The notes beneath the pieces were generated by a model that was given only the letters and a program-made list of their open reading frames with translations, was not told the DNA's origin and ran no database searches. DNA of 64,000 nucleotides. It comes from Vallicoccus soli (GTDB taxonomy: Bacteria; Actinomycetota; Actinomycetes; Motilibacterales; Motilibacteraceae). The DNA lies in assembly GCF_003594885.1 (NCBI RefSeq), contig NZ_QZEZ01000001.1, positions 248,001 to 312,000 on the forward strand. Direction: 5' to 3'. Positions 52,848-63,522 of the stretch are shown here, piece by piece (positions within the stretch are counted from its first letter, which is position 1; each line of letters starts with the position of its first letter). The position numbers and the translations under genes are program-made.

Positions 52848-53033
52848 GTGGACGACGGCGAGGGGGCGTGGGCACCGGTGGTCGGGGACTCGGACGCACG
52901 GGTGACGGACACCCAGGCGCTGGAGGAGATCGCGCTCTACGGCGAGGTGGTCATCGCCGCGAGCGCGAGCGACGGCCCGCTCACCACCGAGGAGCTCGAC
53001 CGGGTGCTGGGCGTCGAGGCGCCCGTCGACTGA
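52848..53033 (+). CDS. Small conserved actinobacterial protein
   Basis: 61 residues if it starts at GTG 52848, or 51 from GTG 52878. The core ALEEIALYGEVVIAASASDG and PLTTEELDRVLGV resembles a short family I recall from Streptomyces. A good -10 box TATCCT at 52824-52829 gives a leader of about 10 nt to the first GTG. Role unknown. Ends 18 bp before a 40-bp palindrome. Confidence 0.7.
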   Translation: MDDGEGAWAPVVGDSDARVTDTQALEEIALYGEVVIAASASDGPLTTEELDRVLGVEAPVD

Positions 53034-53050
53034 GCGCACCGCCACGGACA

Positions 53051-53090
53051 CGACGAGGGGCCGCCGGCAGCTGCCGGCGGCCCCTCGTCG
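53051..53090. terminator. Perfect 40-bp palindrome between convergent genes
   Basis: Two 20-bp arms meet without a loop (begins CGACGAGGGG, ends CCCCTCGTCG). It stands between the small plus-strand gene and pstB, and should stop transcription in both directions. Confidence 0.88.
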
Positions 53091-53118
53091 TGCGCGCCCC
53101 GGACGGGGGCGGCGCCGG

Positions 53119-53898
53119 TCAGCCGAAGCGGCCCGAGATGTAGTCCTCGGTGGCCGACTGCGACGGGTTGGAGAACATGACGTCGGTCGGGCCCATCTCG
53201 ATGAGCTTGCCCGGCTTGCCGGTGCCGGCGATGTTGAAGAACGCCGTGGTCTCGCTGACCCGGGCGGCCTGCTGCATGTTGTGGGTCACGATGACGATCG
53301 TGTAGTCCTCGCGCAGCTGCTGGATGAGGTCCTCGACCGCGAGCGTGGAGATCGGGTCGAGGGCCGAGCAGGGCTCGTCCATGAGCAGCACCTGCGGCTG
53401 CACCGCGATCGCCCGGGCGATGCACAGGCGCTGCTGCTGCCCGCCGGACAGGCCCGAGCCGGGCCGGTCGAGGCGGTCCTTGACCTCGTTCCAGAGGTTC
53501 GCCCCGCGCAGCGAGCGCTCGACGACCTCCTCGGCCTCCGCCTTGCGCATGCGCTTGTTGTTCAGGCGCATGCCCGCCAGGACGTTCTCCGCGATGGACA
53601 TCGTCGGGAACGGGTTGGGGCGCTGGAAGACCATGCCGATCTGGCGGCGCACGCCCACCGGGTCGACGTCGGAGGCGTAGAGGTCCTGCCCGTCGATGAC
53701 GACCTTGCCGTCGACGTGGGCGCCCGGGATGACCTCGTGCATGCGGTTGAGGGCGCGCAGGAAGGTGGACTTGCCGCAGCCGGACGGGCCGATGAACGCG
53801 GTGACCGACCGCGGCTCGATGGTCATGGTCACGCCCTCGACGGCCCGGAAGGAGCCGTAGTAGATGTCGAGGTCGCTGACGTCGATGCGCTTGGCCAT
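53119..53898 (-). CDS. pstB: Phosphate ABC transporter ATP-binding protein
   Basis: 259 residues. Walker [10 protein letters not shown] near 38-46, Q-loop [10 protein letters not shown], signature [13 protein letters not shown] and Walker [13 protein letters not shown] are intact; two copies drive phosphate import through PstC and PstA. ATG 53898; 35 bp after pstA in the same operon. No phoU follows within the window side that is visible; the palindrome and unrelated genes come next. Confidence 0.97.
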   Translation of the reverse strand: MAKRIDVSDLDIYYGSFRAVEGVTMTIEPRSVTAFIGPSGCGKSTFLRALNRMHEVIPGAHVDGKVVIDGQDLYASDVDPVGVRRQIGMVFQRPNPFPTMSIAENVLAGMRLNNKRMRKAEAEEVVERSLRGANLWNEVKDRLDRPGSGLSGGQQQRLCIARAIAVQPQVLLMDEPCSALDPISTLAVEDLIQQLREDYTIVIVTHNMQQAARVSETTAFFNIAGTGKPGKLIEMGPTDVMFSNPSQSATEDYISGRFG

Positions 53899-53933
53899 GT
53901 GCTGGTCCCTGTGTCTCGAGGTCGGGAGCCGGC

Positions 53934-55010
53934 TCAGCGGCCGGTCTGCGGGGCGAAGAAGCGGGCGATGAGGCGCGCCACGACGTTGAGCGCCATGACG
54001 ATGAGGATGAGCACGAGCGCGGCGGCCCACGCCCGGTTGTAGCCGGCCTCCGGCGGCAGGCCCGGCGACACGTACTGCGAGTAGGCGAACACCGGCAGGG
54101 TCGTCATGCGTCCCTCGAAGAGGCTCCAGTTCGTGGTGGACGTGAAGCCCGCGACGAGCAGCAGCGGCGCGGTCTCGCCGATGACGCGCGCGATGGCGAT
54201 GGTGACGCCGGTGGCGATGCCGGCGACCGCCGTCGGGATGACCACCTTGGTGATCGTCCTCCACTTCGGCACGCCCAGCGCGTACGAGGCCTCGCGCAGC
54301 TCGTTCGGCACGAGCTTGAGCATCTCCTCGCTGGAGCGGATGACCACCGGGACCATGAGGACCGACAGCGAGACCGCGCCGGCGATGCCCAGGCGCACGC
54401 CGGGGCCGAAGAAGATCACGAAGAGGGCGTAGGCGAAGAGACCGGCGACGATCGACGGGATGCCGGTCATGACGTCGACGAAGAACGTGATCGCCTTGGC
54501 GAGCTTGCCGCGGCCGTACTCCACCAGGTAGATCGCGGTCATCAGGCCGATCGGCACCGAGATGACGGTCGCGGCGAGGGTGATGAGCAGGGTGCCGACG
54601 ATGGCGTGCTGCACGCCGCCGCCCGAGCCCAGCACGCCGCGCATGTCGGAGGTGAAGAGCTCGGTGTCGAAGCGCGCCGCGCCGCGGCTCAGCACGGTCC
54701 ACACGAGCGCGACGAGGGGGACGAGGGCCACGAGGAAGGCGCTGGTGACGATCGTCGTGACGAGCCGGTCGGTCGCGCGGCGCGAGCCCTCGACCGCCCG
54801 CGACCAGGCGTAGACCCCGACCGCGAAGAGGACGACGGTGAGCACCGGCAGGGCGACCCAGCCCAGGCCGACCGTCGGGGCGAGGACGGCCGCGGCGACC
54901 GCGACCGCGCCGAGGAGCACCGCGGGCACCGCCCAGCGCGGCAGGGAGGGGCGGGTGAGGGGCACGTCCGCGGCGTCGAGCGCCGGGCGGGTGCTGGTGG
55001 AGGTGGCCAT
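53934..55010 (-). CDS. pstA: Phosphate ABC transporter permease
   Basis: 358 residues. Two extra N-terminal helices (about 25-68) precede the usual six-helix permease core; ABC-permease loop [19 protein letters not shown] is recognisable at about 225-243 (EEMLKLV in this protein). With PstC it forms the membrane channel. ATG overlaps the pstC stop by one base (TGATG). The N-terminal extension is common in actinobacterial PstA. Confidence 0.95.
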   Translation of the reverse strand: MATSTSTRPALDAADVPLTRPSLPRWAVPAVLLGAVAVAAAVLAPTVGLGWVALPVLTVVLFAVGVYAWSRAVEGSRRATDRLVTTIVTSAFLVALVPLVALVWTVLSRGAARFDTELFTSDMRGVLGSGGGVQHAIVGTLLITLAATVISVPIGLMTAIYLVEYGRGKLAKAITFFVDVMTGIPSIVAGLFAYALFVIFFGPGVRLGIAGAVSLSVLMVPVVIRSSEEMLKLVPNELREASYALGVPKWRTITKVVIPTAVAGIATGVTIAIARVIGETAPLLLVAGFTSTTNWSLFEGRMTTLPVFAYSQYVSPGLPPEAGYNRAWAAALVLILIVMALNVVARLIARFFAPQTGR

Positions 55011-56011
55011 CAGTTCGCTCCCGAGAACTCGCTGCGGCGCCCGACGAGGTAGCGGGCCGTCATGTTCACCGCGAGGGTGATGACGAACAGGACCAGGCCG
55101 GTGGCGATGAGCACGTTGACGTCGAGCCCGGAGGACTCCGGGAACTGCTGGGCGATGTTCGCCGCGATGGTGTTGGGGTTGGACTGCGCGATGAGGTTCA
55201 GCGTGATCCCGCCGCCGGCGGAGAGCACCAGCGCCACGGCGAGGGTCTCGCCGAGCGCGCGGCCCAGGCCGAGCATCGCACCGCTGACCAGGCCCGAGCG
55301 GGCGTACGGGAAGACCGTCATCCGGATCATCTCCCAGCGGGTCGCGCCGAGGGCCAGGGCGGCCTCCTCGTGCAGGCGCGGGGTCTGCAGGAAGATCTCG
55401 CGGTAGACCGCGCTCATGATCGGCAGGATCATCACCGCGAGCACGATGCCCACGGTCATCATGGTGCGCCCGGTGGCCGTGGGGTCGCCGAAGAACGGCA
55501 GGAAGCCCAGGTTGTCCGAGAGCCAGCGGTAGGCGCCGACGAGCTTGGGCGCGAGCCAGAAGATGCCCCAGAGGCCGTAGATGACGCTGGGGATGGCCGC
55601 GAGCAGGTCGACGAGGTAGCCGAGGCCCTGCGCGGCGCGCCGCGGCGCGTAGTGCGAGATGAACAGGGCGATGCCGATCGCCAGCGGGGTCGCGATGAGC
55701 AGCGCGAGCAGGGCGGCGACCAGGGTGCCGTAGACGAGCGGGCGCACGTAGCTGAGCAGGGACTGCTCGCCCGGCAGCTCCGACGGGTCGGCCAGCAGCG
55801 CCGGCCAGGCCTCGCGGGTGAGGAAGAGGGCGACGCCCGCGAGCGTCACGAGGATGAGGACGCCGGCGGCGAGGGACAGGCCCGAGAAGACCCGGTCGCC
55901 GAGCCGCCCCGTGCTCGCGCCCGCGGTGCCGCCCAGCGGGGTCGTGGGCGGCAGGGGGGCCTGGGGCTGCGCCGGGCTGGCGGGGTCCGGCCCGCCGGTG
56001 CTGGTGCTCAC
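55010..56011 (-). CDS. pstC: Phosphate ABC transporter permease
   Basis: 333 residues, six to seven helices. A Pro-rich cytoplasmic N-terminus of about 45 residues, then [15 protein letters not shown]; permease signature near [23 protein letters not shown] start. It is separated from pstS by 166 bp that contain a hairpin, so fewer copies than of PstS are expected. Confidence 0.95.
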   Translation of the reverse strand: MSTSTGGPDPASPAQPQAPLPPTTPLGGTAGASTGRLGDRVFSGLSLAAGVLILVTLAGVALFLTREAWPALLADPSELPGEQSLLSYVRPLVYGTLVAALLALLIATPLAIGIALFISHYAPRRAAQGLGYLVDLLAAIPSVIYGLWGIFWLAPKLVGAYRWLSDNLGFLPFFGDPTATGRTMMTVGIVLAVMILPIMSAVYREIFLQTPRLHEEAALALGATRWEMIRMTVFPYARSGLVSGAMLGLGRALGETLAVALVLSAGGGITLNLIAQSNPNTIAANIAQQFPESSGLDVNVLIATGLVLFVITLAVNMTARYLVGRRSEFSGAN

Positions 56012-56120
56012 GCTGCTCCTCGCGCTCCTGGTGCTGTGCTGGTGCTGGGCTGGTGCTGGGCTGTGCCGTGGTGCGTGGTGGTGCTCGCGCCGCCGCCCGG
56101 GGTGGTCCCGGGAGGCCGTA

Positions 56121-56151
56121 CGCCCCTCCCCGCGCTCGGCGGGGAGGGGCG
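56121..56151 (-). terminator. Hairpin between pstS and pstC (attenuator)
   Basis: 12-bp arms CGCCCCTCCCCG (56121-56132) and complement (56140-56151), 27 bp past the pstS stop. Partial read-through would give more PstS than permease, as is usual. Between it and pstC lies a run of TGCTGG-like repeats (56030-56090). Confidence 0.7.
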
Positions 56152-56177
56152 TGGCGGCGTCGGCCGGTGGGGCGTCG

Positions 56178-57293
56178 TCAGCCCGCGGCGCTGATCGCGT
56201 CGACCTGCTCGGTGATCTGCTCGCGCAGGCCCTCGGAGATCGGCGCGGAGCCCGCCTGCTGCGCGGCGGCCTGCTGGCCCTCCTCGCTGCCGACGTAGGT
56301 CATGAACGCCTTGACCTTGTCCGCGTCCTCCTGCGACTCGTACTGCTTGCACACGACGTGGTAGCTCACGAGGAACAGCGGGTACGCGCCGGCCTCGGTC
56401 GTGGTGCGGTCGATCTCGTAGGCCAGGTCGCCCTCGGGGCGGCCCTCGGCGAGCGCGGAGGCCTCGAGCGCGGTGGCCGCGCCCTCGGGGCTCGGCGCGA
56501 CGTACTCCTCGCCGACCTTCAGCGCGGCGGTGCCGAGCTCGCCGGCCTGGCTCAGGTCGGCGTAGCCGATCGCGCCCTCGGCCGCGGTGACGGCCTGGAT
56601 GACGCCGGAGGTCTGCTGGGCCGCCTCGCCGCCCTCGGCCGGCCAGACGCCGTCCGGCTCGTACGGGAAGTCCGCCTCGGCGTTGGCCACCAGGTACTCG
56701 ATGAAGTTCTCCGTGGTGCCCGAGTCGTCCGCGCGGTGCACGGCGGTGATCGGGGTGCTCGGCAGCTGCGCGTCGGGGTTGTCCGCCGCGATCGCCGGGT
56801 CGTTCCACGTGGTGATCTGGTTGTTGAAGATCTTCGCCACGGTGGCGGGGGAGAGCTGCAGCTCCGGCACCGACGGGAGGTTGTAGACCACCGCGATGGG
56901 GCTGATGTAGTGCGGCAGGTCGATGGCCCCGCCGTCGCCCGCGCAGCGCTCCTGGGAGCTGGTCAGCTCCTCCTCGTCGAGGTAGGCGTCCGAGCCGGCG
57001 AAGAGCACGCCGCCGGCCAGGAACTGCTCGCGGCCGCCGCCGGAGCCCACCGCGTCGTAGTTGACGGTGATGTCGGGGTTCGCGTCCTGGAACCCGACCG
57101 CCCAGGCCTGCATGGCCGCCTGCTGCGAGCTCGCGCCCGCGCCGTTCAGGTCGCCCGAGAGGCTGGAGCCGCCGCCGGAGCCGCTGCCGGCCGAGTCGCC
57201 CTCGTCGTCGCCGCCGCAGGCGGCCACGGTCAGGGCCAGGGAGAGCGCCAGCGCCGTGGCGGAGGCCGGACGGCGGAGGGTGCGCAGGTTCAC
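56178..57293 (-). CDS. pstS: Phosphate-binding lipoprotein of the ABC importer
   Basis: 371 residues. Lipoprotein signal: short basic start, hydrophobic TALALSLALTVAAC with lipobox Cys 26, then an acidic/Gly/Ser linker. Phosphate-site segments GAGASSQQAAMQAW, GSGGGREQF and HRADDSGTTENFIEYL (Ser-Gly-Thr-Thr loop) are intact. It catches phosphate outside the membrane for PstCAB. Start GTG 57293, because the signal peptide begins there; the frame runs on upstream through the promoter. Regulated by PHO boxes. Confidence 0.95.
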   Translation of the reverse strand: MNLRTLRRPASATALALSLALTVAACGGDDEGDSAGSGSGGGSSLSGDLNGAGASSQQAAMQAWAVGFQDANPDITVNYDAVGSGGGREQFLAGGVLFAGSDAYLDEEELTSSQERCAGDGGAIDLPHYISPIAVVYNLPSVPELQLSPATVAKIFNNQITTWNDPAIAADNPDAQLPSTPITAVHRADDSGTTENFIEYLVANAEADFPYEPDGVWPAEGGEAAQQTSGVIQAVTAAEGAIGYADLSQAGELGTAALKVGEEYVAPSPEGAATALEASALAEGRPEGDLAYEIDRTTTEAGAYPLFLVSYHVVCKQYESQEDADKVKAFMTYVGSEEGQQAAAQQAGSAPISEGLREQITEQVDAISAAG

Positions 57294-57363
57294 TGTGGGA
57301 TGTCCTTGTCCATCGGGCCCGTCGCAGGGCCGGGTGGTCGCGATCGTCGTGATGACGTCCAGG

Positions 57364-57418
57364 ACGGTAGGTGGGCCAGGTGAAGCGCCTGGCGGGCGCA
57401 GGTGAACGGGGCCTGAAC
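57364..57418 (-). promoter_or_regulatory. PHO boxes and promoter of pstS
   Basis: Minus strand 11-bp phased repeats: GTTCAGGCCCC (57418-57408), GTTCACCTGCG (57407-57397), a degenerate unit, and CTTCACCTGGC (57385-57375). They match the PhoP direct-repeat unit of Streptomyces (GTTCACC). A -10-like TACCGT (57369-57364) follows at once, so the boxes cover the -35 region; predicted leader about 64 nt. Confidence 0.78.
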
Positions 57419-57522
57419 GGTCCCGGGCTGCCCGGCGTCCGTCGGGCGGCCCCGTGGTGCACGTCACGTGAACGACCCCGGGACGGCTCCTGGTGCTACC
57501 GCCCGTGACGTGCTGGAGACGT

Positions 57523-57561
57523 ACAAGAAGTCTTGTGCAAGGACCCTCGCCGGTCTAGCGT
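57523..57561 (+). promoter_or_regulatory. Promoter and operator of the second arsR gene
   Basis: -35 TTGTGC (57533-57538), 17-bp gap, -10 TAGCGT (57556-57561), 7 nt to GTG. Inverted repeat ACAAGA-AG-TCTTGT (57523-57536) and CTTG-TG-CAAG (57532-57541) overlap the -35 box. Confidence 0.6.
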
Positions 57562-57568
57562 CGGTGCC

Positions 57569-58144
57569 GTGGCCGACGACCCCGGGGACCTGCACCTCAC
57601 CGACCCGCGCGCCATGCGCGCGCTCGCGCACCCCACCCGGCTGCGCCTGCTGGGCGAGCTGCGCGTGCGGGGGCCGCAGACCGTGGGGATGCTCAGCGAG
57701 GTCGTCGACGAGGCCCCGGGGTCGGTGAGCTACCACCTCGGCCAGCTCGCCCGGCACGGCTTCGTGGAGCCGGCGCCCGAGCGGGCCCGCGACGGGCGCG
57801 AGCGGTGGTGGGCCGCCGCGCACCGGCGCACCCACTGGGAGCCGCTGGAGGCGCTCGAGGACCCCGAGCGCCGGGCCGCCTCGGGGGTGCTGCGCCGGGC
57901 GGTGTTCCGGCGCTACCTCGCCGTCCTCGAGGAGTACCTCGAGAGCGAGCCGTCGCTGCCCGCGGAGTGGGTGGCGCCGATGGCCAGCAGCGACGCGGTG
58001 CTGCACCTCACCGCCGCCGAGCTCGGCGAGCTGCGCGCGGACCTCGAGGCGCTCGGCGCGCGCTGGGAGGCCCGCAGCGACCCGGACCGCCCCGGGGCCG
58101 AGGCCGTCACCCTCGTCTACCAGGCCTTCCGGCGCCCGTCGTGA
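57569..58144 (+). CDS. ArsR-type winged-helix regulator
   Basis: 191 residues. HTH region RALAHPTRLRLLGELRVRGP and GSVSYHLGQLARHGFVEPAP; closely related in layout to the regulator at 28.1-28.6 kb. No metal-binding Cys motif. The C-terminal half has AVFRRYLAVLEEYLESEPSL. GTG is 7 nt after a -10 box and lacks a ribosome site, so probably leaderless. Its stop overlaps the MFS start by 4 bp. Confidence 0.88.
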   Translation: MADDPGDLHLTDPRAMRALAHPTRLRLLGELRVRGPQTVGMLSEVVDEAPGSVSYHLGQLARHGFVEPAPERARDGRERWWAAAHRRTHWEPLEALEDPERRAASGVLRRAVFRRYLAVLEEYLESEPSLPAEWVAPMASSDAVLHLTAAELGELRADLEALGARWEARSDPDRPGAEAVTLVYQAFRRPS

Positions 58145-59406
58145 CCCGCGCGCCCCGGCGGGCCGGCCCGCTCGTCGCCCTTCTCGCGGCGCACGGCACC
58201 TCCCTGGCCGGCAACGTGCTCACGCTCGTCGCGCTGCCCCTGCACGTCCTCGCCGAGACCGGCTCGGCCTCGCTCACGGGCCTCACCGGCGTGGTGGCGA
58301 CCCTGCCCGTCGTCGTCGGCGGCGCGCTGGGCGGCGTGCTCGTCGACCGGTACGGCTACCGCCGCTCCAGCGTCGCCGCCGACCTGGCGAGCGGTGCGAC
58401 GATCGCCCTCGTCCCGCTGCTCGCCGCGACGACGGGGCTGCCGCTGTGGGGGCTGCTGCTCCTCGTGCTGCTGTCCGGGCTCCTCGACGCGCCGGGCGAG
58501 ACGGCGCGCGCGGCCCTGCTCCCCGAGGCGGCGCGCGCGGCGGGCGTGCCGCTGGAGCGTGCCGTCGGCTGGATGTCCGCCGTCGAGCGCGCCGCCCGCC
58601 TCGTCGGCGCCCCGGCGGCAGGCTTCCTCGTGCTGGCGCTCGGCGCCCTGCCGGTGCTCGCGGTCGACGCGGCCACCTTCGCGCTGGCCGCGCTGCTCGT
58701 GGGGCGGTGGGTACCCGCGGCCCTGGACCGGCCGCGGCCGGACGGCCCCGGCGCCGGCTACTGGGCCGAGCTGGGCGAGGGTCTGCGCTTCCTGGTGCGC
58801 GAGCCGGTGCTGCGCCTCGTGGTGCTCGTCGTCCTCGTCACCAACGCCCTCGACGCGGCGTCCTCGTCGGTGCTCAGGCCGGTGTGGGCGGACGCCCGGC
58901 CGGACGGCGCCGCCGCGCTGGGCCTGCTCGTCGGCACCATGGGCGGTGGTGCCCTCGTCGGGTCGCTGCTCTTCGGGGCGGTCGGGCACCGCCTCCCCCG
59001 CCGGGCCACCTTCGTCGTGGCCTTCGCGCTGTGCGGGCCGCCGCAGCTGCTCGTGCTCGCCTCGGGCTGGTCGCTGGGGCCCGTGCTCGTCGTGACCGCC
59101 CTCGCCGGCGTCGCGGCGGGCGCCATCAACCCCGTCCTCAGCACGGTCGAGCTCGAGCGGGTCCCGCCGGGCCTGCGCGCCCGCGTCTTCGGGGCGGTGC
59201 GCGCCGGCTGCTGGGCCGCCATGCCGCTGGGCGCCCTGGGAGCCGGCGTCGCCGTCGACCTCGTCGGCCTGCGCCCGGTCCTGCTCGCCGGTGCCGCGGC
59301 CTACCTGCTCGTCGTCCTCGCCCCGCTCACCGGCGGGGCGTGGCGGGGGATGGACCGGGCCTCGCTCAGTGCGCCGCAGCCCCCCGCCGCCGCGCCACGA
59401 GCGTGA
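58141..59406 (+). CDS. MFS transporter
   Basis: 421 residues, about 12 helices. GGVLVDRYGYRRSSV is the loop 2-3 motif; LLVLLSGLLDAPGETARAAL and ERVPPGLRARVFGAVRAG are typical of the MFS_3/enterobactin-exporter-like group. Paired with an ArsR gene by a GTGA overlap; exports an unknown compound under its control. The last 41 bp are antiparallel to the DUF808 gene's end. Confidence 0.88.
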   Translation: MTRAPRRAGPLVALLAAHGTSLAGNVLTLVALPLHVLAETGSASLTGLTGVVATLPVVVGGALGGVLVDRYGYRRSSVAADLASGATIALVPLLAATTGLPLWGLLLLVLLSGLLDAPGETARAALLPEAARAAGVPLERAVGWMSAVERAARLVGAPAAGFLVLALGALPVLAVDAATFALAALLVGRWVPAALDRPRPDGPGAGYWAELGEGLRFLVREPVLRLVVLVVLVTNALDAASSSVLRPVWADARPDGAAALGLLVGTMGGGALVGSLLFGAVGHRLPRRATFVVAFALCGPPQLLVLASGWSLGPVLVVTALAGVAAGAINPVLSTVELERVPPGLRARVFGAVRAGCWAAMPLGALGAGVAVDLVGLRPVLLAGAAAYLLVVLAPLTGGAWRGMDRASLSAPQPPAAAPRA

Positions 59407-60304
59407 CGACGGCGACGACGACAGCCCCGACGACGAGGCCGACGAGGGCGCTGGCGAGGGTGTCCACCACCCAGGCGACGACGCCGCCCAGGGCGCCCGT
59501 GGCGTCGTGCGCCGCCTCCTCGAGGTGGTGCACGGCGTCGTACAGCACGTGCACGCCGAGCTCCTCGGTCCCCACGAGCAGGATGTGCCCGCCGACCCAG
59601 AGCATCGCGGCGGTGCCGACGACGGTGAGCGCGCTGAGCAGGCGCGGCATCGCACGGACGAGGAAGCGCCCGAAGCGGGCGACGCCCGCGCCGGGGCGCT
59701 GGGCCAGGCTGAGCCCGACGTCGTCCATCTTCACGATGACGCCGACGACGCCGTACACGAGCACCGTGATGGCGACCGCGACGAGCGCGAGGATCACGGC
59801 GCGGCCGAGGAACGGCTGGTCGACGACCTCGTTGAGCGAGATGACCATGATCTCGGCGGAGAGGATGAAGTCGGTGCGCACGGCGCCGGAGACGATCGTC
59901 TGCTCGTCGGGCAGCGCCTCCTCGCCCGCCGCGTGCTCGTCGGCGTGCCCGCTGAACCGGTGCCAGAGCTTCTCGGCGCCCTCGTAGCTGAGGTACGCCC
60001 CGCCGAGCATGAGGATCGGGGTGAGCAGGAACGGCAGGAACTGGCTGAGCAGCAGGACCGCCGGCAGGATGATCAGCAGCTTGTTGCGCAGCGAGCCGAG
60101 GGCGATCCGCTTGATGATCGGCAGCTCGCGCTCGGCCGCGAGGCCGCGCACGTACTGCGGCGTGACGGCGGTGTCGTCGACGACGACGCCCGCGGCCTTC
60201 ACGCCGGCCCGCCCCGCGGCGAGCCCGATGTCGTCGACCGAGGCCGCGGCGGCGCGCGCCAGCACCGCCACGTCGTCGAGGAGCGCTACGAGTCCACCCG
60301 CCAC
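59366..60304 (-). CDS. DUF808 family membrane protein
   Basis: 312 residues. GGLVALLDDVAVLARAAAAS and VDDTAVTPQYVRGLAAEREL mark the DUF808/YedI family; six or so membrane helices follow, with RTDFILSAEIMVISLNEV conserved. Function not known. GTG with GGAAGG 7 nt upstream. The C-terminus is antiparallel to the MFS gene over 41 bp. It lies between the pst and ppk groups. Confidence 0.9.
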   Translation of the reverse strand: MAGGLVALLDDVAVLARAAAASVDDIGLAAGRAGVKAAGVVVDDTAVTPQYVRGLAAERELPIIKRIALGSLRNKLLIILPAVLLLSQFLPFLLTPILMLGGAYLSYEGAEKLWHRFSGHADEHAAGEEALPDEQTIVSGAVRTDFILSAEIMVISLNEVVDQPFLGRAVILALVAVAITVLVYGVVGVIVKMDDVGLSLAQRPGAGVARFGRFLVRAMPRLLSALTVVGTAAMLWVGGHILLVGTEELGVHVLYDAVHHLEEAAHDATGALGGVVAWVVDTLASALVGLVVGAVVVAVVTLVARRRGAAAH

Positions 60305-60404
60305 GGGAGGTCCTTCCGGTCGGTCGCCGTCGCCTGCTGCGTCGATGATCCCGGCACCGTCCCTACCCGCGGAGGCGCCGGGTGCACCCCGGCGCCGGCC
60401 CGCG

Positions 60405-61282
60405 TCAGGGCCGCTGGCGCTCGGCCCCGAGGACCTGGCCCTTGGCCACGTGCAGGACGAGCAGCTCGCCGGGCCGCAGCGGCCGGGCGTCGAGGCCGAG
60501 GTCGACGGGGGTGCCGTCGGCGAGGTCGCGGGCGCGGGCCACGAGGGAGGGCAGCACCGGCCGGTGCGAGCAGAGCAGCGCGGGGCGCCCGTCGTGGACG
60601 AGGCGCTCGAGCAGGTCCGGCGCGGCCGCGGGCGCGGCCTCGAGACCCCCCTCGGACAGCTCGTCGACCAGCTCGGGATCGGCGTCCAGATGGGCGAGGG
60701 TGCCCACGCAGCGGGTCGCCGGCGAGCTCACGACCCGCTCGGGCTCCCAGGCGGCGAGCAGCGCCGGCAGCCGGGCCGCCTGCTCCTCGCCCTCGGGCGC
60801 GAGCGGGCGCAGGGCGTCGTCGCCGCCCCACGCCTTGCGCGAGCGCGCCTTGGCGTGGCGCAGCACGAGCACGGGCGCGGTCTGCACGGGCAGGCGGGCG
60901 AACTCGGCGAGCACGGCCCGGTCCGACTCGCGGTGCACCCGGTCGCGCGCGTCCTGCACGGTGCGCCACTCGAGGCCGTCGACCTCGTCGTTGGGCTCGA
61001 ACGCCCCGTCGACGACGCGGGCCGCCCAGTAGTGGACCCGCTTGGGCCGCCCGAGGGCGAGGTACGACGTCGCGCCGAGCGGGCGGCCGAGGTGGACGCC
61101 CAGCCCGGTCTCCTCGCGCACCTCGCGCAGGGCGGTGGCGACGAGGTGCTCGCCCGGGTCGACCTTGCCCTTCGGCAGCGACCAGTCGTCGTAGCGGGGA
61201 CGGTGGACGACGGCGACCTCGACGCCGTCGGGGCCGCCGGGGCGCCAGCACACGGCCCCGGCGGCGAGGACGACCGCGTCGC

Positions 61283-61286
<4 letters not shown>
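60405..61286 (-). CDS. mutT1: Nudix hydrolase fused to histidine phosphatase (MutT1-like)
   Basis: 293 residues. Nudix box [20 protein letters not shown] followed by TGLG is complete at about 39-63. The second half is a histidine-phosphatase-like domain with [14 protein letters not shown] at about 143-156 and [10 protein letters not shown] as the second His site. Mycobacterial MutT1 (Rv2985), which has the same layout, hydrolyses 8-oxo-GTP, 8-oxo-GDP and dinucleoside polyphosphates. ATG overlaps the ppk stop by 4 bp, so the two are coupled. Confidence 0.93.
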
Positions 61287-63517
<2,231 letters not shown>

Positions 63518-63522
63518 GGGGG

